A stretch of DNA of 64,000 nt from Flavobacterium marginilacus (GCF_026870155.1 NZ_CP113975.1:4402001-4466000), one strand, 5' to 3'; shown: positions 53,466-62,065, numbered from the stretch's first letter. Notes: generated by a model from the letters alone, not told the origin. Numbers and translations: made by a program.

Positions 53466-55438
53466 CTGTAGCGCGACATTACTCTTCCTAATTTTTTTGA
53501 AAACGAATTAATTAGCTTGTAGTAATCCATCGCCATTGACATTGACTCTGTATTATCTGAACCTGGTTCATTTGATACAGAGTTTTTTAATTCATCTATA
53601 ATTTTATCTACCAGATACCAGCGCATCGTCAGAATAGTTTCCGACACATACTGTCCAATGGTTTCATTTTTAGTTTTTGGAATAATATTCTGTCCTACCC
53701 AGTTATGCAGCACGAGTCTTTCATCTTCCATTAAAATATCAGTCACTTCCTGAGCAAAATCAGAATTTAACTGCATCAGATATTTTTCAAATTCCAGATT
53801 TTCATTCTGCAGAAAATATTGAATTAAATCATTAAAAATATCACGGAATAAAGGATTGGCAAGTTCCACCTCATCTTCCTGCAGACTCAGATAAATCCTT
53901 TGATAGACCTTATATTCTTTCATCTCGGTTACAGTTTCAATTTCACCGGATTCATTTGTTCTCAAAAAAACATCTTCAAATTCCTCCGTTTTATTCCCGT
54001 ACAATAAAAGAATCTCAATTATTTTGCGCTCCAGACGATAGAGCACATCCACTTTGGCAGTCTGGACAGGATTTTCATTTTTTACAACCTCAAAAGCTTT
54101 TTGTTCCTGCTTTACTTTTTTCCCAACTTCGGCAACATCTTTCTGCACCAGCTGCGCCAAAGTGCTTGTCAGAACCTGTTCCGAAATATCCATTATTCTG
54201 GAACATTCCTGAATGTAAATTTCACGCTGAATTCTATCCGGAATCTTTGAAATACTCGTCACCATATCCCGAATCAGGTCAGCTTTCTTAACGGGATCAT
54301 TCTTAGCTTCATCCATTAAAATCGAAGCCTTGAACTGGATAAAATCCTTTGCATTAGCATCTAAGTAAGCAACCAAATCATCATGGGGTGTTTTTTTAGC
54401 AAAACTATCAGGATCGTCTCCGTCTGGAAAAGTACAGACTTTTACATTCATTCCCTCTTCAAGAATCAAATCGATTCCTCGGATAGAAGCACGAAGTCCA
54501 GCGGCATCGCCGTCAAACAGAACGGTAATGTTTCTTGTCAGTCTGTTAACTAACCGTATTTGATCTGGCGTAAGTGCCGTTCCAGATGAAGCTACAACAT
54601 TTTCGATACCCGCTTGATTGAATTGAATAACATCTGTATAACCTTCGACCAAAAAACAATTATTCAGCTTAGCAATTGATTGTTTCGCCTGAAAAATACC
54701 ATAAAGCACTTTACTTTTATGGTAAATCTCGCTCTCTGGCGAGTTTAAATATTTGGCAGCTTTTTTATCATTCGTCAAGATTCGGCCGCCAAAACCAAGT
54801 ACTCTTCCCGACATACTTTGGATAGGAAACATCACTCTGCTCTTGAAACGGTCAAAAGGGCGATCTTCACGGGCAATAGTTAATCCCGTACTTTCTAAAA
54901 ACTCTAATTTATATCCTTTTCCTAATGCTTCTTTAGTAAATGCATCCCAAGTTTCGGGAGAATATCCAAGTGCAAATTTCTTTATAGTTTCGGCTGTAAA
55001 ACCTCTTTCTTTAAAATACGAAAGACCAATTGCCTTTCCTTCTTCGGAATGCAGCAGTGTATTATGAAAATAATCTTTTGCAAATTCAGAAACGAGATAC
55101 ATACTTTCACGAACATCTGTATTTGCTTTTTCTGCTTCAGTCTGTTCTGTTTCCTCAATCTCGATATTGTATTTTTTTGCCAAATAACGAATGGCTTCCG
55201 GATAAGTAAAATGCGAATGTTCCATCAGGAAAGCAACAGAATTCCCTCCTTTTCCAGAACTAAAATCCTTCCAGATTCCTTTGGCCGGCGACACCATAAA
55301 CGATGGGGAACGCTCATCCGAAAACGGGCTGAGTCCTTTAAAATTACTTCCTGCTCTTTTTAACTGTACAAAATCGCCGATAACCTCCTCTACCCGAGCG
55401 GTTTCAAAAACAGTATCTATAGTTGCTTGTGGTATCAA
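53462..55438 (-). CDS. dnaG: DNA primase DnaG with zinc-binding residues replaced
   Basis: This 658-residue replicative primase has an N-terminal domain (about 1-100), a Toprim catalytic core with FLVEGYTDVI and VLFDGDAAGLRA, and a C-terminal helicase-interaction region. The N-terminal domain keeps the fold pattern (SPFSDERSPSFMVSPAKGIW, DFSSGKGGNSVAFL). All four usual zinc ligands are changed: Cys37 is Ser, His40 is Ser, Cys58 is Asp and Cys61 is Ser. The rest is normal, so the enzyme is expected to be active. No terminator separates it from the convergent regulator. Confidence 0.96.
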   Translation of the reverse strand: MIPQATIDTVFETARVEEVIGDFVQLKRAGSNFKGLSPFSDERSPSFMVSPAKGIWKDFSSGKGGNSVAFLMEHSHFTYPEAIRYLAKKYNIEIEETEQTEAEKANTDVRESMYLVSEFAKDYFHNTLLHSEEGKAIGLSYFKERGFTAETIKKFALGYSPETWDAFTKEALGKGYKLEFLESTGLTIAREDRPFDRFKSRVMFPIQSMSGRVLGFGGRILTNDKKAAKYLNSPESEIYHKSKVLYGIFQAKQSIAKLNNCFLVEGYTDVIQFNQAGIENVVASSGTALTPDQIRLVNRLTRNITVLFDGDAAGLRASIRGIDLILEEGMNVKVCTFPDGDDPDSFAKKTPHDDLVAYLDANAKDFIQFKASILMDEAKNDPVKKADLIRDMVTSISKIPDRIQREIYIQECSRIMDISEQVLTSTLAQLVQKDVAEVGKKVKQEQKAFEVVKNENPVQTAKVDVLYRLERKIIEILLLYGNKTEEFEDVFLRTNESGEIETVTEMKEYKVYQRIYLSLQEDEVELANPLFRDIFNDLIQYFLQNENLEFEKYLMQLNSDFAQEVTDILMEDERLVLHNWVGQNIIPKTKNETIGQYVSETILTMRWYLVDKIIDELKNSVSNEPGSDNTESMSMAMDYYKLINSFSKKLGRVMSRYS

Positions 55439-55452
55439 TTTATTCTCAGGTT

Positions 55453-55484
55453 GCTAAGTTTCTAAGTCGCTAAGTTACTAAGTT
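55453..55484. repeat. Four 8-bp tandem repeats upstream of dnaG
   Basis: Four consecutive units share CTAAGT (unit pattern nCTAAGTy), arranged as two 16-base halves with two differences (55453-55468 and 55469-55484). They lie 15 bases before the dnaG start codon on the opposite strand. Confidence 0.85.
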
Positions 55485-55496
55485 TTTTAAAATAGT

Positions 55497-55529
55497 AACC
55501 CCTTCAAAGTTTGAAACTCTGAAAGGGTT
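55497..55529. repeat. Imperfect palindrome, possible terminator of the outer-membrane protein operon
   Basis: The 33 bases pair end to end with two mismatches (AACCCCTTCAAAGTTT against GAAACTCTGAAAGGGTT). It lies directly beside the MITE. Confidence 0.6.
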
Positions 55530-55530
55530 C

Positions 55531-55696
55531 TTAGAGCCTGTTTAAGCTTTATTTATTGGCTCTCTTATGATGATTTTTGGTTACAACTTCGTTAAATTTT
55601 CATACAATAGCTCTGCTATTTTATAAAAATTTGCCTTGTTTCACTCAAAAATCCTCTAATAATAAATCTCAAAAATAAAATTTAAACAGGCTCTTA
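55531..55696. mobile_element. MITE-like element with TTA target duplication
   Basis: A 160-base element (55534-55693) is bounded by inverted repeats that start GAGCCTGTTTAA, with similarity continuing to about 26 bases with a few mismatches. It is flanked by direct TTA on both sides (55531-55533 and 55694-55696). It has no coding capacity. A 3-bp TNA target and short terminal repeats fit a non-autonomous relative of IS5-family elements of the IS1031 type. A related solo end is at 23840. Confidence 0.78.
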
Positions 55697-55716
55697 AAAA
55701 AACTAACTAATATAAT

Positions 55717-57312
55717 TTAATTAAAATCGAAACGAAGTCCTAGTGAAATATTATTTTGATCAACAGTGTTGTTTTCAAATAAAGGCTGTAAATCGTATTT
55801 TAGATAGACACTAGTTGATTTATATCCTACATAGGTACTCAAACCATAATTGAAATCGTTTACATTAAAATTGCCTTTTGTTTTTTGCTCTACATCATTC
55901 CCGACAGCATCATCAAAATAAAGAATCTGTTTGGATTTCACTCTAAATCCGGCATAACCACCTATACCAATTCTCGCACTTTTATGAGTTCTAAAATAAC
56001 TGGCATCATCGCGAACTTCTTTTTTAGTGAAATCAAATTCTAAATGTAAAGGCACCATTACATAGACATTTCTAAATCTTGATTCTTCTAAATGTACCGT
56101 ACTTGCTACTAAATTAGTCTGCGCACCATTTTTTTCAAAATAACGATCATCTGTTGCTCGAAGATTGTTATACATCAGTGACATTCCGTATTTAAAATGC
56201 AAGAGATTATCTTCTTTCAAAATTCTGGTATTACCTGTTATCCCCCATTCATAAAAATGCGATTTGAAATATTTAAAATCGGAGTTGGCAACCTGTTTAT
56301 CGGTTACTAAATTATTTGCTCCAAAAGCAAAAACAAATTGAGTCGTAGTTCTTTTGGACTGCCTATTTTCTACATCCTTTTGTCCATGATATACTTTCAT
56401 AGATGTAAGATTAACTATTGTTTTATCCTCATCAGTACAATCGTTATAATCACCAATTGTAAACCTTGCACCTTCACTTTTGTTTACCTTTTCTGCTTCA
56501 ACTTTCCCATCAACTCTATCTTGGACTAATTGGTTTAATTTTTTTTCTTCGACAAAAACATTCTTTTCGATATTACCAGCGTGAATTTCAGCTTTTTTCA
56601 ATTTAAGATTTTCCCCTTTTTCTTTAGAAATCATTCCCTTTGCAACTTCATTATCTATCGAATCAATTTCAGTTTTTAAAGCATTTTTTTCATAATCTGA
56701 TATTTTTTTAATTTGATCTCCAATTGCTTTTGCTCTTGTTTCAAATGAAATTGTTTTGTGTAATCTTCCTTTATTCGAACCTGTTTCTGGAACAGTATCA
56801 TCGACCACTTCAAGAGTTACATCTTTAAACCAAATCTGACCAGTTCCATCTAATAAAACACCATAAGAAATTGATGTTGCTTCCTTTGGCACAAATAAAA
56901 CAATTTCATACTTCTTCCAATCCGTTGTTCCTTTTATACTTCTATTTTGCATGTTATCAAAAGCCAGAACTGCAGTACGATAGTAGTCAACCCGCATCCA
57001 AAGTCCAGCCCAAGATTTTACTTGTTTACTTTTTACATAACCAGACATTTTAATTGTTTTTCCTAAAAACAAATCTGGATTAATAGTTCTCATACTGGTA
57101 CCAAAACCATCTATTTTACTTTTAATTGATTTGACGGTGAAAACATTTTGATTATTAAATTCAGGGCTTTTATCAGGACCAATTTCAAACCTTTTGGGTT
57201 CAGATTGACTAGTACTCCACTTTAAGGATTGTACTGAATCCTTTTCCTGAGCAGTTAATTGGGTAACTATAGCAACCAATAATATTGTGGTAAATAAAAT
57301 AATTTTTTGCAT
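55717..57312 (-). CDS. Exported protein: jelly-roll domain, coiled coil and outer-membrane beta-barrel
   Basis: This 531-residue protein has a signal peptide ending in QLTAQ (about 1-21). An N-terminal beta-sandwich (about 45-170; TIKMSGYVKSKQVKSWAGLW, TTDWKKYEIVLFVPKEATSI, IWFKDVTLEVV) resembles carbohydrate-binding jelly-rolls. A lysine/glutamate-rich coiled coil (about 195-275) follows. The C-terminal half has alternating amphipathic strands ending in Phe-Asp-Phe-Asn, typical of an outer-membrane barrel. It is downstream of an ECF sigma/anti-sigma pair, 36 bases after the anti-sigma stop, and is probably under their control. The precise role is unknown. Confidence 0.75.
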   Translation of the reverse strand: MQKIILFTTILLVAIVTQLTAQEKDSVQSLKWSTSQSEPKRFEIGPDKSPEFNNQNVFTVKSIKSKIDGFGTSMRTINPDLFLGKTIKMSGYVKSKQVKSWAGLWMRVDYYRTAVLAFDNMQNRSIKGTTDWKKYEIVLFVPKEATSISYGVLLDGTGQIWFKDVTLEVVDDTVPETGSNKGRLHKTISFETRAKAIGDQIKKISDYEKNALKTEIDSIDNEVAKGMISKEKGENLKLKKAEIHAGNIEKNVFVEEKKLNQLVQDRVDGKVEAEKVNKSEGARFTIGDYNDCTDEDKTIVNLTSMKVYHGQKDVENRQSKRTTTQFVFAFGANNLVTDKQVANSDFKYFKSHFYEWGITGNTRILKEDNLLHFKYGMSLMYNNLRATDDRYFEKNGAQTNLVASTVHLEESRFRNVYVMVPLHLEFDFTKKEVRDDASYFRTHKSARIGIGGYAGFRVKSKQILYFDDAVGNDVEQKTKGNFNVNDFNYGLSTYVGYKSTSVYLKYDLQPLFENNTVDQNNISLGLRFDFN

Positions 57313-57348
57313 GATTTTCGTTTTTTGATTGATGATTTTGATTTTGAT

Positions 57349-58065
57349 TTATTTTTCGTAATTCCTATTAACTAAAACAGTTTTTACTGAATTTAATTTT
57401 TTATTAAATCTGTCCAAAGCTGATTCTCTGTAAGATTGATTTAATTCAGTTTCAGCATTCAGCAATAGATCATTTGGATTTATAGAAATAGCGTTTCTGG
57501 TTTCAATAGTTTCGTTAGTAACTTTTGCTTCAAATTTAGTATTACTGACTTCTGCTAATAATTTTTCAGCTGAAATGTATTTATTTTTGGCAGTCGGCTG
57601 GTAATTCTTGTCTTCAGAAGAATTAACTATAGCACTATCTCCTTTTAAATTATTGATAGCTGGAAGTTCTTCTTTATTTTTAATTTGAATTAGCTGTTCT
57701 TTAGGAGCGTTATTAGAAGCCACAACTGTTTGTCTTTTCGCTGTTCTTTTTTGAATTTGCTCACGCAAAACGCTTTTGCTGATTATTTTCTGTTCCTCTA
57801 AATGATTTACATCTGTTTTTTGTTCAAAGACAATTGGCAAATCCCTATTTGTTTTTACGCTTTCAAAACGATTAAAATAAACCGTACTAACCAATAAAAA
57901 GCCTAAAATACTTGCTGCAGCATAAAGCCATTTAAAATTTCTCTTTGGTTTCTTATCAGCAACAGAAAGCATAGCGTCTAATTTGTCCCACGCCATTTCT
58001 GAAGGTTTTATTTCCCGGGAATTTAATTGCTCCTTGAATTGTTTTTCAATTTTATTCGGTTCCAT
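57349..58065 (-). CDS. Probable anti-sigma factor, single-pass membrane protein
   Basis: This 238-residue protein has a short cytoplasmic N-terminus with MAWDKLDAML (a helix common in flavobacterial anti-sigma proteins), one membrane segment (about 46-65) and a polar periplasmic part with Lys/Asn/Glu-rich sequence. It has no recognisable enzymatic domain. It overlaps the ECF sigma gene by 14 bases, the usual arrangement for a sigma/anti-sigma pair. The call rests on topology and position. Confidence 0.78.
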   Translation of the reverse strand: MEPNKIEKQFKEQLNSREIKPSEMAWDKLDAMLSVADKKPKRNFKWLYAAASILGFLLVSTVYFNRFESVKTNRDLPIVFEQKTDVNHLEEQKIISKSVLREQIQKRTAKRQTVVASNNAPKEQLIQIKNKEELPAINNLKGDSAIVNSSEDKNYQPTAKNKYISAEKLLAEVSNTKFEAKVTNETIETRNAISINPNDLLLNAETELNQSYRESALDRFNKKLNSVKTVLVNRNYEK

Positions 58066-58612
58066 AACAATAATTCTTTAACTTATTAATTTGTTCCTGC
58101 AGCACCTTTCTCGCATGTGACAACTGTGACTTTGATGTCCCTTCATTTATCCCTAACAAACCTGCAATTTCCTGATGCTTGTATCCCTCAATGACATATA
58201 AATTGAAAACCATTTTATAACCATCGGGCAAACTGTCTATTAAACTCTGAATATCTTCTATAGAAAAATGACTTTCTATATTATTAAAACTTTCTTCAGA
58301 AAAAATTTCATCTTCAACAAAACTTACTTTTTTTTGAACCCTAATAAATGAAATACACTCATTAATCATTGTCCTTCTAATCCAGCCTTCGAAACTTCCT
58401 TTATGTTCAAATTTTTCTAAGCTGACAAATACTTTCATGAAAGCGGTAATCATTACATCTTCGGCTGAGTGCAGGTCTTTTATATACTGCCGGCAGACAC
58501 TTAACATCTTTGGCGAATACTTAGAATAGATCCATTGCTGTGCCTGCCGGTCATTTTTGACAGCCAATGCAATTGCTTTGTTTTCTTCCTGATGTAAATT
58601 AATTACTTTCAA
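58052..58612 (-). CDS. ECF-type RNA polymerase sigma factor
   Basis: This 186-residue protein has region 2 (about 25-90; CRQYIKDLHSAEDVMITAFMKV, GWIRRTMINECISFIR) and region 4 (about 120-178; LPDGYKMVFNLYVIEGYKHQEIA, then GTSKSQLSHARKVL). It has no region 3, as expected for ECF factors. It is the first gene of the operon with the anti-sigma and the outer-membrane protein. The AAC-N17-CGTC pair upstream suggests autoregulation. Confidence 0.93.
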   Translation of the reverse strand: MKVINLHQEENKAIALAVKNDRQAQQWIYSKYSPKMLSVCRQYIKDLHSAEDVMITAFMKVFVSLEKFEHKGSFEGWIRRTMINECISFIRVQKKVSFVEDEIFSEESFNNIESHFSIEDIQSLIDSLPDGYKMVFNLYVIEGYKHQEIAGLLGINEGTSKSQLSHARKVLQEQINKLKNYCYGTE

Positions 58613-58643
58613 AATCGTTTAAAAAAGTGTTTCTATAAGTATA

Positions 58644-58670
58644 GACGAGAATCTGCAAAAAATGGTTGCA
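58644..58670 (-). promoter_or_regulatory. Candidate ECF-dependent promoter
   Basis: On the minus strand TGCAACC (58670-58664) is followed by CGTC (58647-58644), with 17 bases between AAC and CGTC. This resembles the AAC/CGTC pattern of many ECF promoters and lies 32 bases before the sigma gene start. Confidence 0.5.
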
Positions 58671-58698
58671 TGGGTTTTAAAAAAAAAATGTAATTTTA

Positions 58699-58783
58699 AA
58701 AATCAATGGCAATATCAATATCAAAACTCAACAGCAATCACTTTTGAAATTGCCATTGATTTTTGAAACTGAGATTGATATTG
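58699..58783 (-). terminator. Compound hairpin after the polyprenyl synthetase gene
   Basis: AAAATCAATGGCAAT (58699-58713) pairs with ATTGCCATTGATTTT (58749-58763). CAATATCAAT (58710-58719) pairs with ATTGATATTG (58774-58783). The two share bases, so they exclude each other. T-rich sequence follows on the minus strand. Confidence 0.6.
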
Positions 58784-58787
58784 AAAA

Positions 58788-59765
58788 CTATTTCTTTCTT
58801 TCGATAACGTAGTTAACCATTAGAATAAGCGCCGCTTTATAGTCGGATTCGGGGTAATCGTTCAGCAGTTGTAGTGCTTCCTGCTGAAATTGAACCATTT
58901 TGTTTTCGGCATAAGCCAAACCATGATTGTCTTTTACAAAAGCAATCACTTCCTTGACTCTTTTTTTATTCTTATTATGGTTTTTTATAGAGTTGATGAG
59001 CCAGCTCTTTTCTTTTGGAGTACAATTATTAAGAACATGAATAAGAGGTAAAGTCATTTTCTGTTCTTTGATATCTATCCCTGTTGGTTTCCCAATAGCT
59101 TCTTCTGAATAATCGAATAAGTCGTCTTTTATCTGAAATGCCATTCCAATAAGCTCGCCAAATTTCCTCATATTCTCCACCTGAACTTCATCTTCTACAA
59201 CAGAACGGGCGCCAAGAGCACAGCAGGCAGCAATAAGAGTTGCTGTCTTTTTTCGGATTATTTCGTAATAAACATCTTCGGTAATATCAAGTCTTCGGGC
59301 TTTTTCAATCTGAAGCAGCTCGCCTTCACTCATTTCCCGAACAGCTACCGAAATAATTTTCAACAAATCGAAATCGCCATAATCTATCGAAAGCAACAAC
59401 CCTTTGGACAGCAGATAATCACCAACCAATACAGCAATTTTATTTTTCCAAAGTGCATTAATGGAGAAAAAACCTCTGCGGCGGTTACTGTCATCGACCA
59501 CATCATCATGAACTAATGTTGCGGTATGAATCAGCTCTATCACACAGGCTCCTCTGTAAGTTCTCTCGTTTACAGTTCCTTTTGAAACCATTTTTGCCAT
59601 CAAGAAAACAAACATAGGTCTCATTTGTTTTCCTTTTCTATTGACAATATAATAAGTAATACGATTTAAAAGTGCCACTTTGGAGGTCATCGATTCGTAG
59701 AACTTTTTCTCAAAAAGTTCCATTTCGTTAACTATAGGCTGTTTTATTTGTGTGGTAATATTCAT
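58788..59765 (-). CDS. Polyprenyl synthetase (long-chain trans-prenyl diphosphate synthase)
   Basis: This 325-residue all-helical enzyme condenses isopentenyl diphosphate units. The first Asp-rich motif LVHDDVVDD and the second QIKDDLFDY are intact, and KGKQMRPMFVFL carries the substrate-binding basic residues. It probably makes the octaprenyl-type side chain of menaquinone or a related quinone. A TATATTTG -7 element ends only 8 bases before the start codon, implying a very short leader. Confidence 0.94.
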   Translation of the reverse strand: MNITTQIKQPIVNEMELFEKKFYESMTSKVALLNRITYYIVNRKGKQMRPMFVFLMAKMVSKGTVNERTYRGACVIELIHTATLVHDDVVDDSNRRRGFFSINALWKNKIAVLVGDYLLSKGLLLSIDYGDFDLLKIISVAVREMSEGELLQIEKARRLDITEDVYYEIIRKKTATLIAACCALGARSVVEDEVQVENMRKFGELIGMAFQIKDDLFDYSEEAIGKPTGIDIKEQKMTLPLIHVLNNCTPKEKSWLINSIKNHNKNKKRVKEVIAFVKDNHGLAYAENKMVQFQQEALQLLNDYPESDYKAALILMVNYVIERKK

Positions 59766-59773
59766 TTAGATTC

Positions 59774-59781
59774 CAAATATA
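59774..59781 (-). promoter_or_regulatory. -7 element of the polyprenyl synthetase gene
   Basis: The minus strand reads TATATTTG (59781 to 59774). It ends 8 bases upstream of the ATG, so the leader would be about 3-5 bases. Confidence 0.55.
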
Positions 59782-59884
59782 CTATTTTAAAATAAAAACA
59801 TTAAAAAAAATTAAAACCAAAAAGGACCAAAAAGAGTCTTATATTCTTTTCAATCCTTTTTTTAATGTTTCCTTATTGTATTTT

Positions 59885-60928
59885 CTAAGCTTCTTTATTA
59901 GCTAATTGTCCGCAGGCCGCATCAATATCTTTACCTCTGCTCCTTCTTACTTTTACAACTACCCCAATAAATTCCAGCGCTTTTATATAAGCATTTATCG
60001 TTTCTTCGGAAGCCTGCTGAAATTCCCCATCATCAATTGGATTGTATTCAATCAGATTTACTTTGCAGGGAACATATTTGCAGAACTTTACCAAGGCATC
60101 AATTGAAGCTTTATCATCATTGATTCCCTTCCAGACAACATATTCATATGATATTTTGCTTTTTGTTTTTCGGTACCAATATTCTAATGCTTCACGCAGA
60201 TCTGCTAAAGGAAAATTTTGGCTGAAAGGCATTATTCTGGATCGGATACTATCAATGGCTGAATGAAGAGAAACGGCCAGTTTGAATTTCACTTCATCAT
60301 CTGCCATTTTTTTTATCATTTTAGGAATACCAGATGTGGATACCATAATCCTCTTTGGCGACATTCCTAATCCTTCTGGCGAAGTAATCATTTCAATCGC
60401 CTTCAAAACATTATTATAGTTCATAAGCGGTTCGCCCATACCCATAAAAACAATATTGGACAACGGATGATTATAATACAGTCTGCTTTCTTTATCTATC
60501 GCAATAACTTGGTCATAAATTTCAGCCGGTTCTAAATTACGCATGCGTTTTAATCTTGCAGTAGCACAAAAATTACAGTCCAGACTGCATCCCACCTGAC
60601 TCGAAACACAAGCCGTTGTTCTGGTTTGGGTGGGAATCAATACACTTTCCACAACCAATCCATCATGGAGGCGAACAGCATTTTTAACAGTACCATCTTC
60701 GCTGCGCTGCATTGTATCAACTTTGATATGATTAATTACAAAGTTATTCTCCAGCATAGAACGTGTCTGCTTGGAGACATTGCTCATGTCCTCAAAACTA
60801 TGCGCGCCTTTGCTCCACAGCCATTCATATACCTGATTACCTCGGAATGCTTTGTCTCCATTGGATGTAAAAAAATCTCTCAGCTGATCTTTGGATAGTG
60901 CCCGTATGTCTTTTTTCTCAATTTGCAT
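59885..60928 (-). CDS. rlmN: Dual-specificity RNA methyltransferase RlmN
   Basis: This 347-residue radical SAM enzyme makes 2-methyladenosine at A2503 of 23S rRNA and A37 of some tRNAs. The iron-sulfur cluster motif CxxxCxxC is seen in CSLDCNFCA. MGMGEPLMNY, MVSTSGIPKMI and the C-terminal RGKDIDAACGQL (with the second methyl-carrier Cys) are intact. A TAAATTTG -7 element lies only four bases before the ATG. Confidence 0.96.
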   Translation of the reverse strand: MQIEKKDIRALSKDQLRDFFTSNGDKAFRGNQVYEWLWSKGAHSFEDMSNVSKQTRSMLENNFVINHIKVDTMQRSEDGTVKNAVRLHDGLVVESVLIPTQTRTTACVSSQVGCSLDCNFCATARLKRMRNLEPAEIYDQVIAIDKESRLYYNHPLSNIVFMGMGEPLMNYNNVLKAIEMITSPEGLGMSPKRIMVSTSGIPKMIKKMADDEVKFKLAVSLHSAIDSIRSRIMPFSQNFPLADLREALEYWYRKTKSKISYEYVVWKGINDDKASIDALVKFCKYVPCKVNLIEYNPIDDGEFQQASEETINAYIKALEFIGVVVKVRRSRGKDIDAACGQLANKEA

Positions 60929-60932
60929 GGTG

Positions 60933-60940
60933 CAAATTTA
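60933..60940 (-). promoter_or_regulatory. -7 element directly before rlmN
   Basis: The minus strand reads TAAATTTG (60940 to 60933), then four bases, then ATG at 60928. Transcription would start at or next to the start codon. Confidence 0.5.
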
Positions 60941-61398
60941 ATGACAATTTGTGGAACTGCAGTTTTGATAACAAAATTTTAAATACTGCTCATTTGAAAC
61001 ATTTCTTCCGTATGTACAAGCAGATTAATCTTTTTCATGAATTCCTCAAAAAAACAACTCTATTCATTAAAAATGTTAAAAAAACACAATTGCTTTTTGA
61101 CTTAGAAATATTTGACAGAAATGAAATACATTTTTAAATAAAAACAAAAATTTTTTTAATATTTTTAAAAAAACATAAAACCATATAAAAGAGAAAGTTG
61201 TCTTTTATTTTAAAAATACTTAAATACCTTAAACTCCCACATATACAACACATTAGACAATTAAAGTATAAAATTAAAAAAACAAAAAAACTAAAGAAAA
61301 CGATATAATTAATCCTTCGCCCTTTTCGTTAAGAAAAATACAATTTTTATAGTTTGATTAACATGATTTTTGTCATATTACTACTTTCGTTTCCATTA

Positions 61399-61406
61399 TA
61401 CATTTG
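61399..61406 (+). promoter_or_regulatory. -7 element of the yceI operon
   Basis: TACATTTG matches TAnnTTTG exactly and lies 84 bases before the YceI start codon. A near match (TACTTTCG, 61382-61389) lies just upstream. Confidence 0.62.
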
Positions 61407-61490
61407 TACCAACAAAGGACAAAAAGAGATTATAATACGAATCTCTTTTATTAGCAGAAATTTTATTACAATTATTTTAAAAAGAAGACC

Positions 61491-62054
61491 ATGAAATTAA
61501 CACTTAAAACGATTATTGCAACAACAGCATTTTTTGCAATAGTCTTATCAGCAAATGCTCAAAAAAGCTACACTTTGGACGTAAAAACAAACTTTTCAGT
61601 ACTTGGAACATCAACACTTCATGATTGGGAAATGAAATCAGCTTCAAGAACCGGAACAGCGAATCTTACGGTAACCGATTCTAAATTAACAGACATTAAC
61701 AGCATCGATATAACACTTCCTGCTGAAACTGTAAAAAGCGAGAAAAAAAGTATGGACAAAGTAGCTTACGAAACTTTAAAAACAGACAAATTCAAAAACA
61801 TCAAATATGTTTTAAAGTCTGCTGAAAAAATAAATGAAACCACTTGGAACCTTACTGGAACCTACACTATTGCCGGAGTAAGCAAAGTACTAAAAACACA
61901 AGTAAAAACAACAGTTACAAATGGTGTTGTAAGCATCCAGGGATCTAACAAAATAACATTTACCGAATTTGGCATGAAATCTCCAACTGCCATGTTTGGA
62001 GCAATAAAAACAGGAGAAGACTTAACAATAAAATTCAACTTAAACTTTAATTAA
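61491..62054 (+). CDS. YceI-family exported protein
   Basis: This 187-residue protein has a signal peptide ending in ANAQ (about 1-24) and a lipocalin-like YceI barrel (FSVLGTSTLHDWEMKS, DINSIDITLPAETVKSEKKSMDKVAYETLKTDKFKNI and FTEFGMKSPTAMFGAIKTGEDLTI mark its conserved parts). YceI proteins bind long isoprenoid or fatty chains in the periplasm. It is the first gene of an operon with a porin-like protein (11 bases apart) and a second YceI-like gene. Confidence 0.93.
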   Translation: MKLTLKTIIATTAFFAIVLSANAQKSYTLDVKTNFSVLGTSTLHDWEMKSASRTGTANLTVTDSKLTDINSIDITLPAETVKSEKKSMDKVAYETLKTDKFKNIKYVLKSAEKINETTWNLTGTYTIAGVSKVLKTQVKTTVTNGVVSIQGSNKITFTEFGMKSPTAMFGAIKTGEDLTIKFNLNFN

Positions 62055-62065
62055 ATACCATAATC

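Larger units (their letters stand above)
60929..61490. other. Long divergent intergenic region, 562 bases
   Basis: Very AT-rich. It contains the rlmN -7 element at the left and TACATTTG (61399-61406) before the YceI gene at the right. A 79-codon frame at 60898-61137 overlaps rlmN and has an unlikely composition, so I do not call it. Otherwise I see nothing specific. Confidence 0.5.

Noticed and set aside
60898..61137. 79-codon open frame in the rlmN-yceI gap
   Set aside because: It overlaps the start of rlmN on the other strand, has an odd composition rich in Phe, Asn and Lys, and has no promoter or recognisable feature.
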